From: Simmondsia chinensis
Lineage: Eukaryota; Streptophyta; Magnoliopsida; Caryophyllales; Simmondsiaceae
Direction: 5' to 3'
Assembly: GCA_018398585.1 (NCBI GenBank)
Contig: JAGTTD010000008.1
Span: 12,598,501-12,662,500 of the forward strand
Length of the DNA: 64,000 nucleotides
Shown here: positions 10,674-23,275 of the stretch, piece by piece
How the letters are laid out: each line of letters begins with the position of its first letter
How positions within the stretch are numbered: the first letter of the stretch is position 1
The notes under the pieces: generated by a model
The model's input: only the letters and a program-made list of their open reading frames with translations
Database searches by the model: none
What the model was told of the DNA's origin: nothing
Translations under genes and position numbers: made by a program

Positions 10674-12129
10674 CACTACAGGAAAATTGGTCTTTAATAA
10701 CCTTTTTTTTTTTTTGGTCATTAAAAGTATATAGGCATTGCCCAGTTGTGAAGGAATTAAAAACCCGCCGTTAAAGGGTGGTACATTGTGGGTTTCAACG
10801 ATAGGCACTAAACATGGCCATTAATTCTACCAACAGACCGTCACTAATAGGCTCAAATAAGCGGTAAAAGTTCGGTTGACAAAGATGAAATTTAGTAATT
10901 GGTAAAATTAGGCGCTGTTTTTTTTAAATTTTGCATTGTCAATTTCTTTTCTCTTATATTTTAGAATTGGTCCCTCACTCCCATACCATAATTTAAGGTC
11001 GAGTATCAAACTCGACCCTATATTTGACTTTTTTTACTATATTCCAATTGTTCCTGATAATTACTCATTTAGTTTACAAAAATATGATTTTTTAATTATT
11101 TTACAGATAATACAGTAAAAAAAATTTAAGAAATTAAACATGAATTGAATTCAAGCTTAATTTAGGCACGCAACACCCTCCCGTCCTCTCTTACACCTTG
11201 TCTAAATTCTTCCCCCCCGCCCCCCAGTGAAACGCTCGATTTTGGTCGGACCTTTTCTCCGCTATGGCACTAACCCTAACTCGCACCATGCAGTGTCGCA
11301 TAGAAGAAGAATTAAGTCACTTTGCTCATTAAAAAATCTAATTCATTGCTTCCCTCCATAAACCCTTATTTCAAGTAGGCAGAGAAGGAGGAAAAACAAT
11401 AAAGCAGGGCGAGACATCTTTGGAAGTGGTTCATCATATTAACAACCCAAATTTGTAGCTAATTGAGCACTGTTTTTAGCAAATTTGTGCCTTATCCATT
11501 GGTAGTTCATGTTGCTGTTCACTTCATGTTCATCAACGCTCTCAAGTTTCTTAATCCCATGGTCAATCACGCGGCTTCAATTTAGTGGACTTGGTTTAAG
11601 TTGCTTTTCAAGATAAACGATTAAATCCAACACTAATATGTTTGACATTGCTTTTTAAGTGTGTGATTACTTACATATTAGGGTTTACTGGCTTACAGAG
11701 ATATTAATCTTGAGTTTGTTTAAGAAATCCAAAATACTACAAAATCAACACATGATTTAATGGAAATTGCAAAGGAAACTTTTTTATTCAAGGAGAAAGT
11801 TGAATTACATTGTGAGAGAGAGAAAGTAAAGCAAGGAAAGAGGGATAAGAACCATGGTTGAGTGCTCACGAAAGAGAAAAGAAGGGACTTAAATAAGAAA
11901 AGTTATTAAAAACGATAAACCCAATATTAATTACAAAAATACTACTCAGCCGTTACAATAAATACAAATTTACTAAGTACAAATCTTGTATCCTTAACAT
12001 TGTTTTTGACATTGCCCTTGTTGTTGACATTAAAATTTAAAACTGCGCTAAAATATCTTATACTAATTGAACTATGATTTTTAGGTATGTTCTTGGAATA
12101 TCCTATGTTAAAATGGTGCCTAATAAACA
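10674..12129 (+). promoter_or_regulatory. CACTA 5' terminal inverted repeat, subterminal region and leader
   Basis: After the terminal repeat come short GC-containing motifs in AT-rich DNA (CCGTTAAAGG, CAACGATAGG, GGCCATTAAT, GACCGTCAC) within the first 200 bp. These resemble the AACGACGG-type motifs at the other end. TnpA-like proteins of this superfamily bind subterminal repeats. No gene is seen in 10900-12129; this part is probably 5' leader and intron of the transposase gene. Confidence 0.6.
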
Positions 12130-12246
12130 ATGGATGCATTTTGTTCACAATTGTGCGAGTTTAACATATCAAATGGAGTTCAAAATTTCTTAGATTATGC
12201 CGAGGAAAGAAAAGGGAAAATTGCTTGTCCGTGTACTAAATGCAGC
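12130..12246 (+). pseudogene. TNP2 transposase, N-terminal exon part (before the Athila-like insertion)
   Basis: Starts at ATG 12130 and reads MDAFCSQLCEFNISNGV, then a KGKIACPCTKC stretch, the Cys-rich transposase-associated domain that opens plant TNP2 proteins. The frame stops at the insertion point after KC and resumes at 25081. The 5-bp duplication (GCAGC before, GCAAC after) marks the cut. An upstream exon is possible but not seen. Confidence 0.8.
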
Positions 12247-13768
12247 TGATGCGTCTCATATTTACGCATTTTTTAATTGATATTTTAATAATTTTGTACC
12301 CGATTAATTATAGTTCTACACTCATTCTGGCAATTTTTATGTTTAGCAGGTTTGAAATTAAAGTTTCGGAAATTGTCAAATTTTGGTGCAAATAAGTCAA
12401 ATTCAATGCGTAAACAATTAAATCAAGTCAATCGAGATTCGGGACAAGAACGTAAAAGCTCAACCCGCACCGCTACAGTACCCGAGCCGCACTGTTCATC
12501 ATCCCCTACCTCCAGACCCAACAACCCACTGTCGTTCACACCTCCAGCCATCCTCGAGCCCAACACAAGCAGATCGACCACCAGCCATGGCCCAACTTCA
12601 CCTCACTGTTCACTGTCATCAACCTTAGCCCAAACCGTCATCAACCTCAACCCAAACACACAGCCCATCGTCCCTGTCGTCCACAGCCTCCAGCACCGGC
12701 CCACCGATAGCAACACCAGGCCCAGACCATCGTCGCCGAGCCTCGACTCAGCTCTGACACCAGCCAGCTCAGCCCATCATCAACCTCCAGCTCGTCCTCA
12801 GTCCAGCCCAACGACAGCCCCACCAGCTGGCCAAACAAGCTCGGCCCAGCCCGCGCTAGTACACGTAGGGTTTAGGAAAGGGAGAAAGGCGGTTTGGGGT
12901 AGGGAATTAAAGCGGCCTGGTCTCTGGTTTGGGGGTCTCGATTCACCGCGTCTGCTCCCTTTTCCCCTGTTCTCTCTCTCTCTCTCATATTATATTTTTC
13001 TTTATTTTAATTTTTCGTTAAATTGGAACGAGAGCGAAATTAGCATGGGGATCAACATGAGTTTGTTTAACTTCTTCTTCACCGGATCATCCTCGATGGA
13101 GAGCTAACTTGCTCTCTGGGGTTAGATGAAATCTGAGCCTTTACTTTTGTTTACTTTTAATTAGGGTTAATTTGATTATTTACATGAATTGTTTGGTTGA
13201 TATAATTACTTTGAAGTATTATATTTTTATTGTTTATTCAATTGATGTGATTATTGATTTTGTAATCTTTAATTGTTGATATTGATATTTATAAATTAAT
13301 TCTTTATGCTTGCAGCCTTAGGATTAATTAATCAAGCAATAGTATTAACCGAATTGTTAATTAAAGCCTATTTTTCCTATGCTTTAGTTAGGTAGGGTCA
13401 ATACGCAATACTAACAATATTACCTTAGTAGGTTGAAGCTTGTGGCCTAAGCCACTCTCCGTGTGACAATCAATAATCCCAGTTTAAGAGTTAACGCAAA
13501 AATAATTGGCTAATGATAGATTCGAAACCCTAGGCTCCAATTTAATACACGTTCCGGATTAGTAGTAGATTACTTTAGTTCAATTGTAGTTTTCTAGATT
13601 AATTAACACAAAAATATAACTTTTCCCTAAATCAATTTAGATCAAAGATTAAATTCACGCACTCTTGGTCCCTGTGGTTCGACACCCTCTCGCCCTACAC
13701 TTCAATTTAGGTGTGTTTAATAGATAGGGTATTGTATTAAATTTTGATAGACTTAGAAAAACACATCT
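12247..13768 (+). repeat. 5' LTR of the Athila-like element
   Basis: 1522 bp, from TGATGCGTCT to ...AAACACATC(T). The partner at 18349-25080 ends in CATCA. The LTR contains a Pro/Ser/Thr-rich open frame (12352-13107) that is interrupted in the 3' LTR, so I do not treat it as a gene. A CT-rich tract lies at 12971-12989. Confidence 0.9.
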
Positions 13769-13774
13769 AGATTT

Positions 13775-13792
13775 TGGCGCCGTTGCCGGGGA
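13775..13792 (+). other. primer binding site, tRNA-Asp
   Basis: TGGCGCCGTTGCCGGGGA is complementary to the 3' end of plant tRNA-Asp. It lies six bases after the 5' LTR. A T-rich leader (13800-14253) with no gene follows. Confidence 0.9.
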
Positions 13793-14253
13793 CTAGGCAA
13801 CGTTCGTGATTTTATTATTGGGATTTTCTTTGATTTTTAACATTCTATTTCTTCTTTAATTTTAAATTATTTTATTTTATTTTTGAACCCAGGATTTGAA
13901 ATCTTAATTTGGGATTTTTAATTTTTAATTCTTTTTAATTGTTATTGTCTCTTTTCTAAAAAAAAAAATTATTTCTTTTTATTAGCATTATTTTTCTTGT
14001 GATTTTTGCACGTAAGTAGATTTTAGGGTATCCTGTTATCTTTTTTTTTTTTTTTTGTATTTGTTTCGTCTGTTTTATTTGTTTTGCTTATGTAATTTTT
14101 AATTTACTTACTTCGTGCGGTTAATTGTTCGTGCACGGTCATCGCTCTTTGTCTCTTGACCTTACCATATTCAGCCCTGAAATTGAAAGAACTTTAAAAG
14201 ACCTTGGAGCCCAACACCGAGCAAAATCCGCTAATGCTAACCCTGATTTAGTA

Positions 14254-15987
14254 ATGGCTGACGAACAACAACCACGTACACTTATTAACTACTTTACTCC
14301 CACCACCTACGCCTCACCGTTTTGCGTGAGGTTGCCACCCGTAGCCCATCAGTTCGAGCTTGAGCCACATACTATACAAATGCTTCCTTCATTCCATGGC
14401 TTAGATAATGAGAACCCGTACACGCACTTGGATAGTTTCATGGAGGTTTGCTCAACCTTGAGGATTCCTAACGTTAGTGATGACGCCATCTTCCTTCGCC
14501 TCTTTCCTTTCTCTTTAAAAGAAAGGGCTAAATATTGGTTAGGCACCTTACCTAGTGGGACGATTAGTACTTGGACACGAATGCAGCAAGAATTTCTTAA
14601 GAAATTCTATCCTTTTAGTAAGGCTAACACTGCTAGGAGTGCCATTAACACCTTCGTCCAACTCTCTACTGAGGAGTGTCACGAGAGTTGGGATAGGTTT
14701 AGGGAACTTTTACGAGCTTGTCCACATCATGCTATCCCTAAATGGCAACTAGTCCAAAATTTCTATTGTGGGATGATTGATAAGGGTCAACAAATTGTTG
14801 ATGCCTCATGTGGTGGTCAATTCCTTAGGAAGAATGAGGATGAGGCATGGGAATTGTTCAAACTTTTGAATGAGAATTCACAACAATCTTCCGCACATGC
14901 ACTTCTCAATGCTACTAGGTTAAATACAGAAGTAAATGAGATTGCTTACACCTCCACGTTAGATAAGAAAGTAGACTCTCTTGCCTCTTCTGTACAGCAG
15001 TTAACTTCCCCATTTAAGATGACATTGGCCCCCTCTACTGTACCTAATATGTCTCATGTTCCAAACGTGCATAATGCTTGCTCTTCATTCTCTAGTGTCT
15101 CTCATTGTACACATGACTACCCCTCCACTTCACCTTATGTGGAGTGGCCGGAGGAACAAGTCAATGTAGCCCAAGGATTCTCACGAAACGACCCATACTC
15201 TAACACCCACAATCCGGGCTTGAGAAACCATCCTAACTTCTCCTTGAGGCAAGGAGGAGAAGGCCAATTTGTGCCATAACAATCTCACCCACGACCTCAC
15301 TCACCTGGTATGACACGACCCGTCGGTTTTCAACTGCAAGAGTATGCTTCCAGCTACTCTCAACCTCCTAATTTGAGCTCTAATTTGAATTTTGAAGAGA
15401 AGGTTTTGAGTGCGCTGAAAGGTTTGGAAGCTAATTCCTAACTCCTCCATTCCCATACACAATCAATTGCAAAGCTAGAGACCCAAATATGTCAACTAGC
15501 CAACACTCTGAGTAGGAGAGATGAGGGAATACTCCCCAGCCAAACCACAAAAAACCCTAGGAACTGTGTGAAGCAAGACAACTATCCTCCCCATCAACAA
15601 CAAGCAAAGTCCATTACAGTGTTAAGAAGTGGGACGGAGGTTGACAATGGAGTGAGTGTTGCGAGTGAAGTGCCCATAAGGGGTGAGGGAGAAGAGAGGA
15701 GCAAGGAAAGAGAGAAGGCGACCGATGAGGTCATGGACCCTTCTCCCACTCCTAAGATCTCTGATCTACCTTCCTCATGTGTACCTAGAGTACCCTTCCC
15801 CCAGGCTTTAGTTGCACCACATCCAAATGGGAAGGACAAGAAGTGGGAAGACATTTTGGAGACAATTAGGCAAGTAAAGATTAACATTCCCCTTCTTGAT
15901 GCGATTAAATAGACCCCGGCCTATGCAAAGCTCATTAAGGATCTACTTATCCAAAAGACGCAATCTAGAGCACATCTGCTTAAAAAA
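14254..15987 (+). pseudogene. gag: Athila-like gag (three premature stops, no frameshift)
   Basis: Capsid protein of an Athila/Tat-type element. I start at the ATG of MADEQQPRTLINYF, a usual opening for this lineage. The gag core lies at about residues 35-220: LPSFHGLDNENPYTHLDSF, then FLRLFPFSLKERAKYWL, then the FLKKFYP..KANTARSAI block. The frame carries TAA at 15277, TAA at 15439 and TAG at 15910, yet the same phase runs on unbroken into the protease. Each stop is one C-to-T change from a Gln codon. No CCHC zinc knuckle is evident. The C-terminal region (15568-15912) includes the SITVLRSGTEVDN phrase common before the protease. Confidence 0.88.
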
Positions 15988-17049
15988 GTGTTTTTAGTCG
16001 AGCAAGTGAGCTCTGTTTTGAAGTGTGGCACTCCAACTAAGTACAAAGATCCTGGTGTCCCCACCATCTCTTGTTCACTTGGAGACTACTCGATCGATAA
16101 AGCCTTACTGGACTTAGGAGCGAGTGTCAACATTTTTCCTTACTCAGTTTATGAGGACTTAGGCTTAGGGGAGTTGCAACCAACCACGGTAACCTTACAG
16201 TTAGCGAACATATCAACTAGGATCCCCCGTGGTGAGCTGATTAACGTGCTAGTGAGAGTACGCAAAGCCTTGTTTCCTACTGATTTTCTTGTGCTGGATA
16301 TGGAGCCTTCTAGACATTCGGAAAACAATATCCCTGTCATTCTAGGTCGACCTTTCTTAGCGACCGCAAATGCTACCATTAACTGTAGATTCGGGGTAAT
16401 GGATGTTAGTTTTGCAAACATGACTATTAGCTTAAACATTTTTAAGGCTTGTTTGTCACCCACTGGTGAGGATGAGTTAGAGTGTTTTTGTGTGGATATT
16501 GCTGATGATTTGGTGGACCAAACACTCTCCTCTACCATAGTTAATGACCCTCTTGATGAAAATGCAAAACCTTCTAAAGAGATGCAACGAAGGTGGAACC
16601 CGGACATGAAAGAAGTCTTGGGTTGGGAGAAGACTCACGATGTTGCTGTTCAGGAGGAAATTGTACTAGGCCTTAGGTTGTCTAAGGAGGGTATTAAGGT
16701 TGATAGAGGCACGATAGATTTGAATGTGAATTCGCCCCCTCCCTCAAATGTGAAGCAAGTTAGAGACTTTCTAGGTCATGCGAGTTTCTATAAGGGATTC
16801 CTTAAGGACCACGGGAAGTTGGCTAGACCATTGATTAGTGTGCTATCTAAGGACATATCAGTTGGGCTCGATGAGTCTTGGTTGGAAGCTGTTCATAAGC
16901 TTTGATCTACTCTTTTTGCTGCTGCCGTTAGGCATCCACCCTTCTACTCTCTCCCTTCTCAAATCATGTGTGACACTACTAATTATGCTGTAGATCTTGT
17001 TTTAGATGAGCTCGGTGAAGTTGCTTCTTTGATTGATGCTATTACTTGA
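15988..17049 (+). pseudogene. pol: Athila-like protease fused in frame to remnants of RT and RNase H
   Basis: Same reading phase as gag. The protease has LLDLGASVNIFPYSVYEDLG, the D-x-G-A-S-V-N active site of this lineage, and the VILGRPFLATA flap partner. After about residue 205 the text jumps to EEIVLGLRLSKEGIKVDR and VRDFLGHASFYKGFLKDHG, the thumb/connection region, so the catalytic palm of reverse transcriptase is absent. A TGA at 16903 (Arg codon changed) precedes the start of RNase H (IMCDTTNYAVDLVLDE), which also ends early at the TGA of 17047. No integrase follows. Confidence 0.88.
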
Positions 17050-18348
17050 TCTTCGCTGGACCCATAGCGCCCGGCTAAAGGCGTAAAACTTAGCGCTCCT
17101 AAGAGGCAGCCTAGGTTTTGTTAATTCCGGTTTTAGTTAAATTTTTGAACTAATTAGTTTCTTCGAGACTTGTTTTCTCTTTTTTCAGGTTCTTGGGCCA
17201 AGTTGAAGGAATCATATATACATGTTCGCGCCGTCTCATCAAGTTGTATTGCTCCATCTCACCTCTCTCTTGTGCTTTAATGATTAATGTTGTTGCATTG
17301 AGGACAATGCATGATTTAGGTGTGAGGGTGATGCTCATTTGCATATGCTCATTTTTGGTCAAAATTTTAAAACTTTGAACATCTTTTGTGCATTTTGAGA
17401 GTCCATTATAACCGTTTAGCTAAGTTTTCCTTCATCGACGCATATATTATGATGGCAGTGGGATTAGTTGTTTATTTTGTTCTCTTAATTCCATGAAATT
17501 AAATGATTCTACTTCATACATGTTAATGAGTGTTGTTGACTATTGTTGATATTAATGGGTTCTACTCATGCCGCTCACATATTCCCTGAGCACAGGACTT
17601 TCATGTTGCGGAAAATCTGAAGAATTTTAGTAAACAACCTTATATATCATGAGTTTTGCAAGCGTGCCCTATTGGCTTATCCTAATCCTTGCCCTTGATG
17701 TTACATAAAGTACTATATGGTCAATGTCAATTGTAATGACGAAGTACGTGTTTAAAAAAAAGTCCAAAAATGGACAGAAAAGAATGAGGAAAGAAAAAGA
17801 AAAAAAAATGAAAAGGAAAAAAAAAAAGGAGGTTTCCTCCAAAAGAAAAAGGCAAAAGAAAAAGAAAAATTAAAAACTTGTGTCCATTCATGATAAAGAA
17901 GTTTCTTTTGTGCTATATCAAGGTCAAAATATTGTAAAGTGGTCACTCATATGCCACTTAAACTTTCTCCGTGTATAGGCATGTGTTTAGGTGATTCAAT
18001 GATGTAGGTGCACAAAACCCTTATATATTTGGTTAGGAGAAAGAAATTGAGGAGATTCCATGGCATGAAATCCTAATCACTTTCACTTGTGCGCTTAAAT
18101 TGCTTGAGTAATTCCTATTAGTTGATACAAGGTTAATGAAATTCTATGCGAGTTTTGAAGTTTAATCATCTGAATTCATGGAATTGGTGAATGCTCTAAA
18201 TGATTTAATCTTGTCTTGAATTGTAATATAGGTGTTAATCTCAGAAAACTGGGCGAAGGTTGGGATGGTTGGGGTAGTTGGTCACTCAAGTCGTTATGTC
18301 TATTCCATGCTTTGCTCGAGGACTAGCAAATGTTAGGTGTGGGGGTGT
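17050..18348 (+). other. 3' non-coding region and polypurine tract of the Athila-like element
   Basis: Contains 'aacttagcgctcctaagaggcagcc' at 17087-17111, the degraded form of the block TTAAGCGCTT-GGGAGGCAACCC found at 41220-41245. Then come TTGAGGACAATGCATGA (17297-17313) and a purine-rich stretch (17750-17880). It ends with a 'ttaggtgtgggggtgt' tract immediately before the LTR at 18349. No gene is seen. Confidence 0.7.
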
Positions 18349-19603
18349 TGATGCGTCTAATACTTACGCATTTTTTAATTGATATTTCAATTATTTTGTA
18401 CCTGATTAAGTATAGTTCTACACTCATTTTGGCAATTTTTATTTTTAGCAGGTTTGAAATTAAAGTTTCGAAAATTGTCAAATTTTGGTACAAATAAGTC
18501 AAATTCAATGCGCAAACAATTAAATCAATTTAATTGAGATTCGGGACAAGAACATAAAAGCTCGACCCCCACGGCAACAGCACCCGAGCCGCACTGTTCA
18601 TCATCCCCTACCTTCAGCACTAACAATCCACTGTCGTCCACACCTCCAGCCGTCCCCGAGCCCAACACACGCAGATCGACCACTAGTCACGGCCCAACTT
18701 CACCGCACTGTTAACCATAATCAACTTCAGCCCAAAAGCATAGCCCATCATCCCTATCGTCCACAACCTCCAGCTCCGGCCCACCAACAACAACATCAGG
18801 CGCAGACCATGGTCGCCGAGCCTGGACTCAGCTCTGGCACCAGTAAGCTCGGCCCATCATCAACCTCCAGCTCATCCTCAGTCCAGCCCAACGACAGCCA
18901 CACCAGCCGGCCAAACGAGCTCGGCCTAGCCCACACCAGCACACGTAGGGCTCAGAAAGGGAGAAAGGCGGTTTAGGGGAAGGATTTAAGCCGGCTTGGT
19001 CCCTAGTTTGGGGTCTCGATTCACCGCCTCTGCTCCCTCTTCCCCTGTTCTCTCTCTCTCTCTCTCATATTATATTTTTTTTAATTTTAATTATTTGTTA
19101 AATTGGAACGAGAGTGAAATTAGCGTGGAGATCAACATGAGTTTGTTCAGCTTCTTCTTTACCAGATCATCCTTGATAGAGAGCTAACTTGCTCTCTATG
19201 GTTAGGTGAAATCTTAGCCTTTACTTTTGTTTACTTTTAACTTGAGTTAATTTGATTGTTTATATGAATTGCTTGGTTGAGATAAATACTTTGAAGTATT
19301 ATATTTTTCTTGTTTATTCAATTGATATGATTATTGAGTTTGTAACCTTTAATTATTGATATTGATATTTATAAATTAATTCTTTGTGCTTGCAGCCTTA
19401 GGATTAATTAATCAAGCAATAGTATTAACCGAATTGTTAGTTAAAGCCTATCTTCCCTATGCTTTAGTTAGACAGGGTTAATACGTAATAATTAACAATA
19501 CGTTAGGTAGAGCCTATTTTCCTTATGCTTTAGTTAGATAGGGTCAATACGCAATACTAACAACATTACCTTAGCCGGTTGAAGCTTGTAGCCTAAACCA
19601 CTA

Positions 19604-19870
19604 TGTTAGAAATCAACTAGAAATTGAATTCTAACCAACGAATTAAGAGCAAGAGATAGAGTAAAATCAAAGGAATTGGATTATATTTTCATGGGATAAT
19701 CACTTCTTACATTTCCAAGTATTTTTATAGATTTTTACAACGCTTAACTCAAGTTTTAACAACCGGACACATCACCCACTCACATAACAAACTTTCCCGC
19801 CTAATTGCACTAATAAGTATTATTCCCGCCAAAATGCATATTAGCCTAATTCTATGCTCGGTTTATGACA
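19604..19870 (-). repeat. 3' LTR of the chromovirus at 19604-24764
   Basis: TG...CA, 267 bp. The minus strand carries a TATAAAAATA sequence (19720-19729 region). The same place in the 5' LTR reads CTACAAAAAG, so the copy that would drive transcription has lost the TATA-like sequence. A purine tract (AAGGGGAGGGAAT) adjoins at 19871-19883. Confidence 0.92.
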
Positions 19871-19889
19871 ATTCCCTCCCCTTAAATTC

Positions 19890-21487
19890 ATTCTTGTCTC
19901 AAGAATGGAAAGAAGGAAATTGATATTTGATGAAGTTGGAATTCTCCCAAGTAGCCTGTTCAGTACTCAAATTGGTCCATTTGATCAAAAGCTATTATGC
20001 GGTGTTGCCTTGCTGCTGCACCGTTCTTTTATCAAGAATGACCTCAGGTTCAAGGATCAATTGACCGTTATTTCCTGCTTGTAAGCTTGATGTTGCTCCT
20101 CTTTGGGTACTTTCAGTGCCGTTAGTTTTGGAAGAGACCTGTTTCTTCAGTAAGGATATATGAAACACAGGGTGAATCAAGCAATCTCGGGGAAGCTCCA
20201 ATTTGTGTGCTACCTTGCCAATTCGTTCTATGACTTTGTAAGGGCCATAGAACCCGGCAGATAACTTGATGTTTTTGCGGATTAATGCTGAACTTTGTCA
20301 ATATGGCTGCAGTTTAAGATATACCATATCTCTCACCTTGAAACTCTTATCAGTTCTCTTCTTATCTGCGTAGAACTTCATCCTAGCTTGAGCCAACTGT
20401 AAATTATCTTTGAGCTGACGAATTAGTTGCATTCTCTGCTGAAGTAAGTCAGTAACCCCTTGTACATGAGAGACCACCCATTGATTGAATAATGGAGAAG
20501 GAGGATCTTGACCATAGAGGGCCTTGAATGGTGTAGTTCATAAGGAACTATGAGAATGAGTGTTATACCAATACTCATCCAGAGAGAGCCATTTGTGCCA
20601 TTGTTTGGGATGTGAGAATGTCATGCCATGCAGGTATTGCTCTACACTTTGATTAACTCTCTCGGTTTGGCCATCCGTTTATGGATGGTAAGAAGAACTC
20701 AAGGCTAATATGGTGCCCATCAGAAGGAACAGCTCACGCCAGAAGTTACTAGTGAATAACTTGTCTCTGTTTGACACAATTGTCTGAGGAAGGCCATGGA
20801 GTTTGTAGATGTTGTCTAAGAAAAACCGAGCCAACTTTTCAGCAGTGATGGGGTGATGAAGAGCAATGAAGTGACCATATCGGGTAAAATGATCAATTAC
20901 TACCCAAATGATCTCCTTCCCTTCAGATTTAGGTAGTCCCTCAATGAATTCCATGCTGATGTGGGTCCAAGAACCCTCGGGAATTGGAAGAGGTTGCAGC
21001 AATCCTTTGTATGGTGTGTGATCCACCTTGATCTGTTGACAAGTCTGGCACTGGTCCACGAAGTCTTGGACTTGCTTCTTTCGCTTAGGCCAATAAAAAT
21101 ACTGCTTGATTCTCTGATATGAACCATCTCTGCCAGAGTGAGCCCCCCAAGGAGAGTCATGAGATGCTGCTATGATCTGTTCCCTTAGCTTGCTGTCATT
21201 ACCCACATAGATCTTGCCGTTAACCCTTATGATGCCTCCATTGACAGAAATATCGGAATCAAGATTTGCGGGAGAGGAATTGATACCGTAAGGAACAATG
21301 CAAGCTTTAGCAAATTCATCATTTTCATAAGAACTGATCACTTCTATCATCCAGAGAGGTACTACTTCAGTGATTGCAGCAACTCGAGCTTCATCTGCTT
21401 TTTCCTCTGACTCTGCTGCCTCATTACATCTAGAGAGAGCATCTGCTACCACATTTTCAACCCCTTTCCGGTACTCAATGGTGCATT
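19890..21487 (-). pseudogene. pol: chromovirus integrase and chromodomain
   Basis: The minus strand encodes the HHCC zinc-binding part (WGAHSGRDGSYQRIKQYFYWP, then CQTCQQIKVDHTPYKGLLQPLP) and the catalytic core. At the first catalytic site SMEFIEGLP stands where SMDFIEGLP is expected. At the second, IVSNRDKLFTS stands where SDRD is expected. The Glu region is preserved (TDGQTER), after a stop replacing Gln near 20680. The chromodomain follows: IHPVFHISLLKK at 20110-20180, then PEVILDKRTVQQQGN, a tandem TAA TAG, then LLIKWTNLSTEQATWEN in phase. Integration activity is therefore doubtful on three counts. Confidence 0.88.
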
Positions 21488-23275
21488 CTAACCCAGCATT
21501 CTCATCAACCCTTTTCTTTGGACCCTTGTGGTGATCCTTTGCTTGAGCAAATATTTTAGACTTTGATGATCTGTTTTTATGACAAATTTGTGGCCTTCCA
21601 GATAATGGCACCACTTTTGGACAACCAAAAGTATGGCCATATACTCCTTCTCATATGTGGAGAGAATTTGGTTCTTTGGTCCAAAAGCTTGGCTTAAGTA
21701 AGCCAATGGTCTTCCTCCTTGCGAGAGAACAACACCAATGCCTGAATTGCTAGCATCAGTTTCAAGAGTGAAGGGCTGGCTGAAGTCTGGCATAGCAAGG
21801 ACTGGAGCCTTGGTCATGACCTGTTTCAATGATTCAAATGCCTCCTGAGCTGAAGCATTCCAATGGAAGTTGTCCTTCTTGAGCAATTCTGTTAATGGCT
21901 TGGCAATCAACCCATACCCCATTATGAATTTGCGGTAGTAGCCTGTTAAACCCAAAAATCTCCTTAATTCCTTAAGGGATTTGGGCTCTGGCCATTGCAA
22001 CATAGCTTGCACTTTGCTTGGATCGGTGGCAACTCCTTCAAAGGATATTATATGTCCCAGGTATTCAACCTGAGTTTGAGCAAAGGCACATTTGGAGAGC
22101 TTAGCAAACAACTTGTGAATTCTCATTGTCTGGAAATAATTCCTCAGATGCACCAAGTGTTTCTGCAATGTGGTGCTGTAGACCAATATGTCGTCAAAAA
22201 AAACGACAAACCTCCTAAAGTAAGCTTTGAACACCTCGTTCACCAAGGCTTGAAATGTAGCTGGTGCGTTGGATAGCCCAAAGGGCATTACCACGAACTC
22301 ATAATGACCTTGATGTCCAAAAGGTTGTCTTGTGGATGTCGCCTTCTTGAACTCTTATCTGATACTACCCCTGCCGTAGGTCCAGCTTAGAATAGTAGCA
22401 AGCACCATTGAGTTCATCAAGTAAATCGTCAATGACAGGCATTGGGAACTTGTCCTTGATTGTAGGAAAGTTCTATTGGCGGTAATCAATGCACATTCGT
22501 GATGTTCCATCCTTCTTCTTTTCTAAAATTATCGGTGATGCAAAGGGAGAGTGACTATGTCGGATGAACTTGGTCTGGAGCAGTTCATCCACCTGTCACT
22601 CAATCTCATTTTTTTGAGAATGTGGGTATCTGTAGGGTCGTTGGCTGACTGGATGGGCTCCTTCTTTTAGTGGAATACCATGATCCAAGGACCTATGGGG
22701 AGGTAACTAATCAGGTTGTCTGAAGATATCATCGAATTCTATCAACAGATTATGAAGAGGAGTTGAGATCTGTTGCTGCTCAAATGCTGCATTTGGTGTG
22801 ATTGAATAAAAATGACCAACCCAATTGTAATCTTGCTTCCTCAGTGCCTTGTGTAGCTGCTTCCCACTCATGTATTGCAGCTGTCCTTGCTCACAAATGC
22901 CTTGCAATTTGATCTTAAGACCCTCCTTTTCAAAGGAAACTGCCAATTGTGAGAAATCAAAGATGATTGGACTATAGGACTTCATCCAATCCACTCCTAG
23001 TACCATGTCACAACCACCAAGCCTCAAGAGTCGAAAGTCATAGACAAACTTATGCCCTTGCATCTTCCAACTGAAATTCTTACATTTTGTGTGAGTGAGG
23101 AGGGAATTACCATCAACAACGGTCATGGCAAGGGAGTAGTCTTGATGATTTCTTGTCCCACAGCTCTTACGACCTTAGGATCAACAAAGCTGTGTGTACT
23201 ACCGCTACCAATGAGGATAAGCAATGTCTGTGGTCCTGCTACACCCTTGATTTGAATGGTGTTGTATGAACCAGA
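21488..23275 (-). pseudogene. pol: chromovirus protease, reverse transcriptase and RNase H
   Basis: The protease region reads LILIGSGSTHSFVDPKVV; Gly replaces the catalytic Asp of DSG (codon at 23207-23209). A frameshift follows near AMTVVDGN. Reverse transcriptase begins with SPFAS..ILEKKKDGTSR near 22510-22560, has a stop after YRQ, and the palm reads VVFFDDILVYS near 22180, with the catalytic DD intact. RNase H shows FTLETDASNSGIGVVLSQ and KTDHQSLKYLL. From 21488 to 22294 the frame is open for 268 codons, the best-preserved stretch of the element. Confidence 0.9.

Noticed and set aside
11204..11226. C-rich stretch as a fourth homopolymer
   Set aside because: Only short runs (7 C and 6 C) broken by G; within normal range.
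12352..13107. A 251-codon Pro/Ser/Thr-rich open frame
   Set aside because: It lies wholly in the 5' LTR of the Athila-like element. The matching part of the 3' LTR is interrupted by stops (for example near 18712), so it is not a conserved gene.
16149..16607. Minus-strand 152-codon frame
   Set aside because: Shadow of the protease frame on the other strand; no motif.
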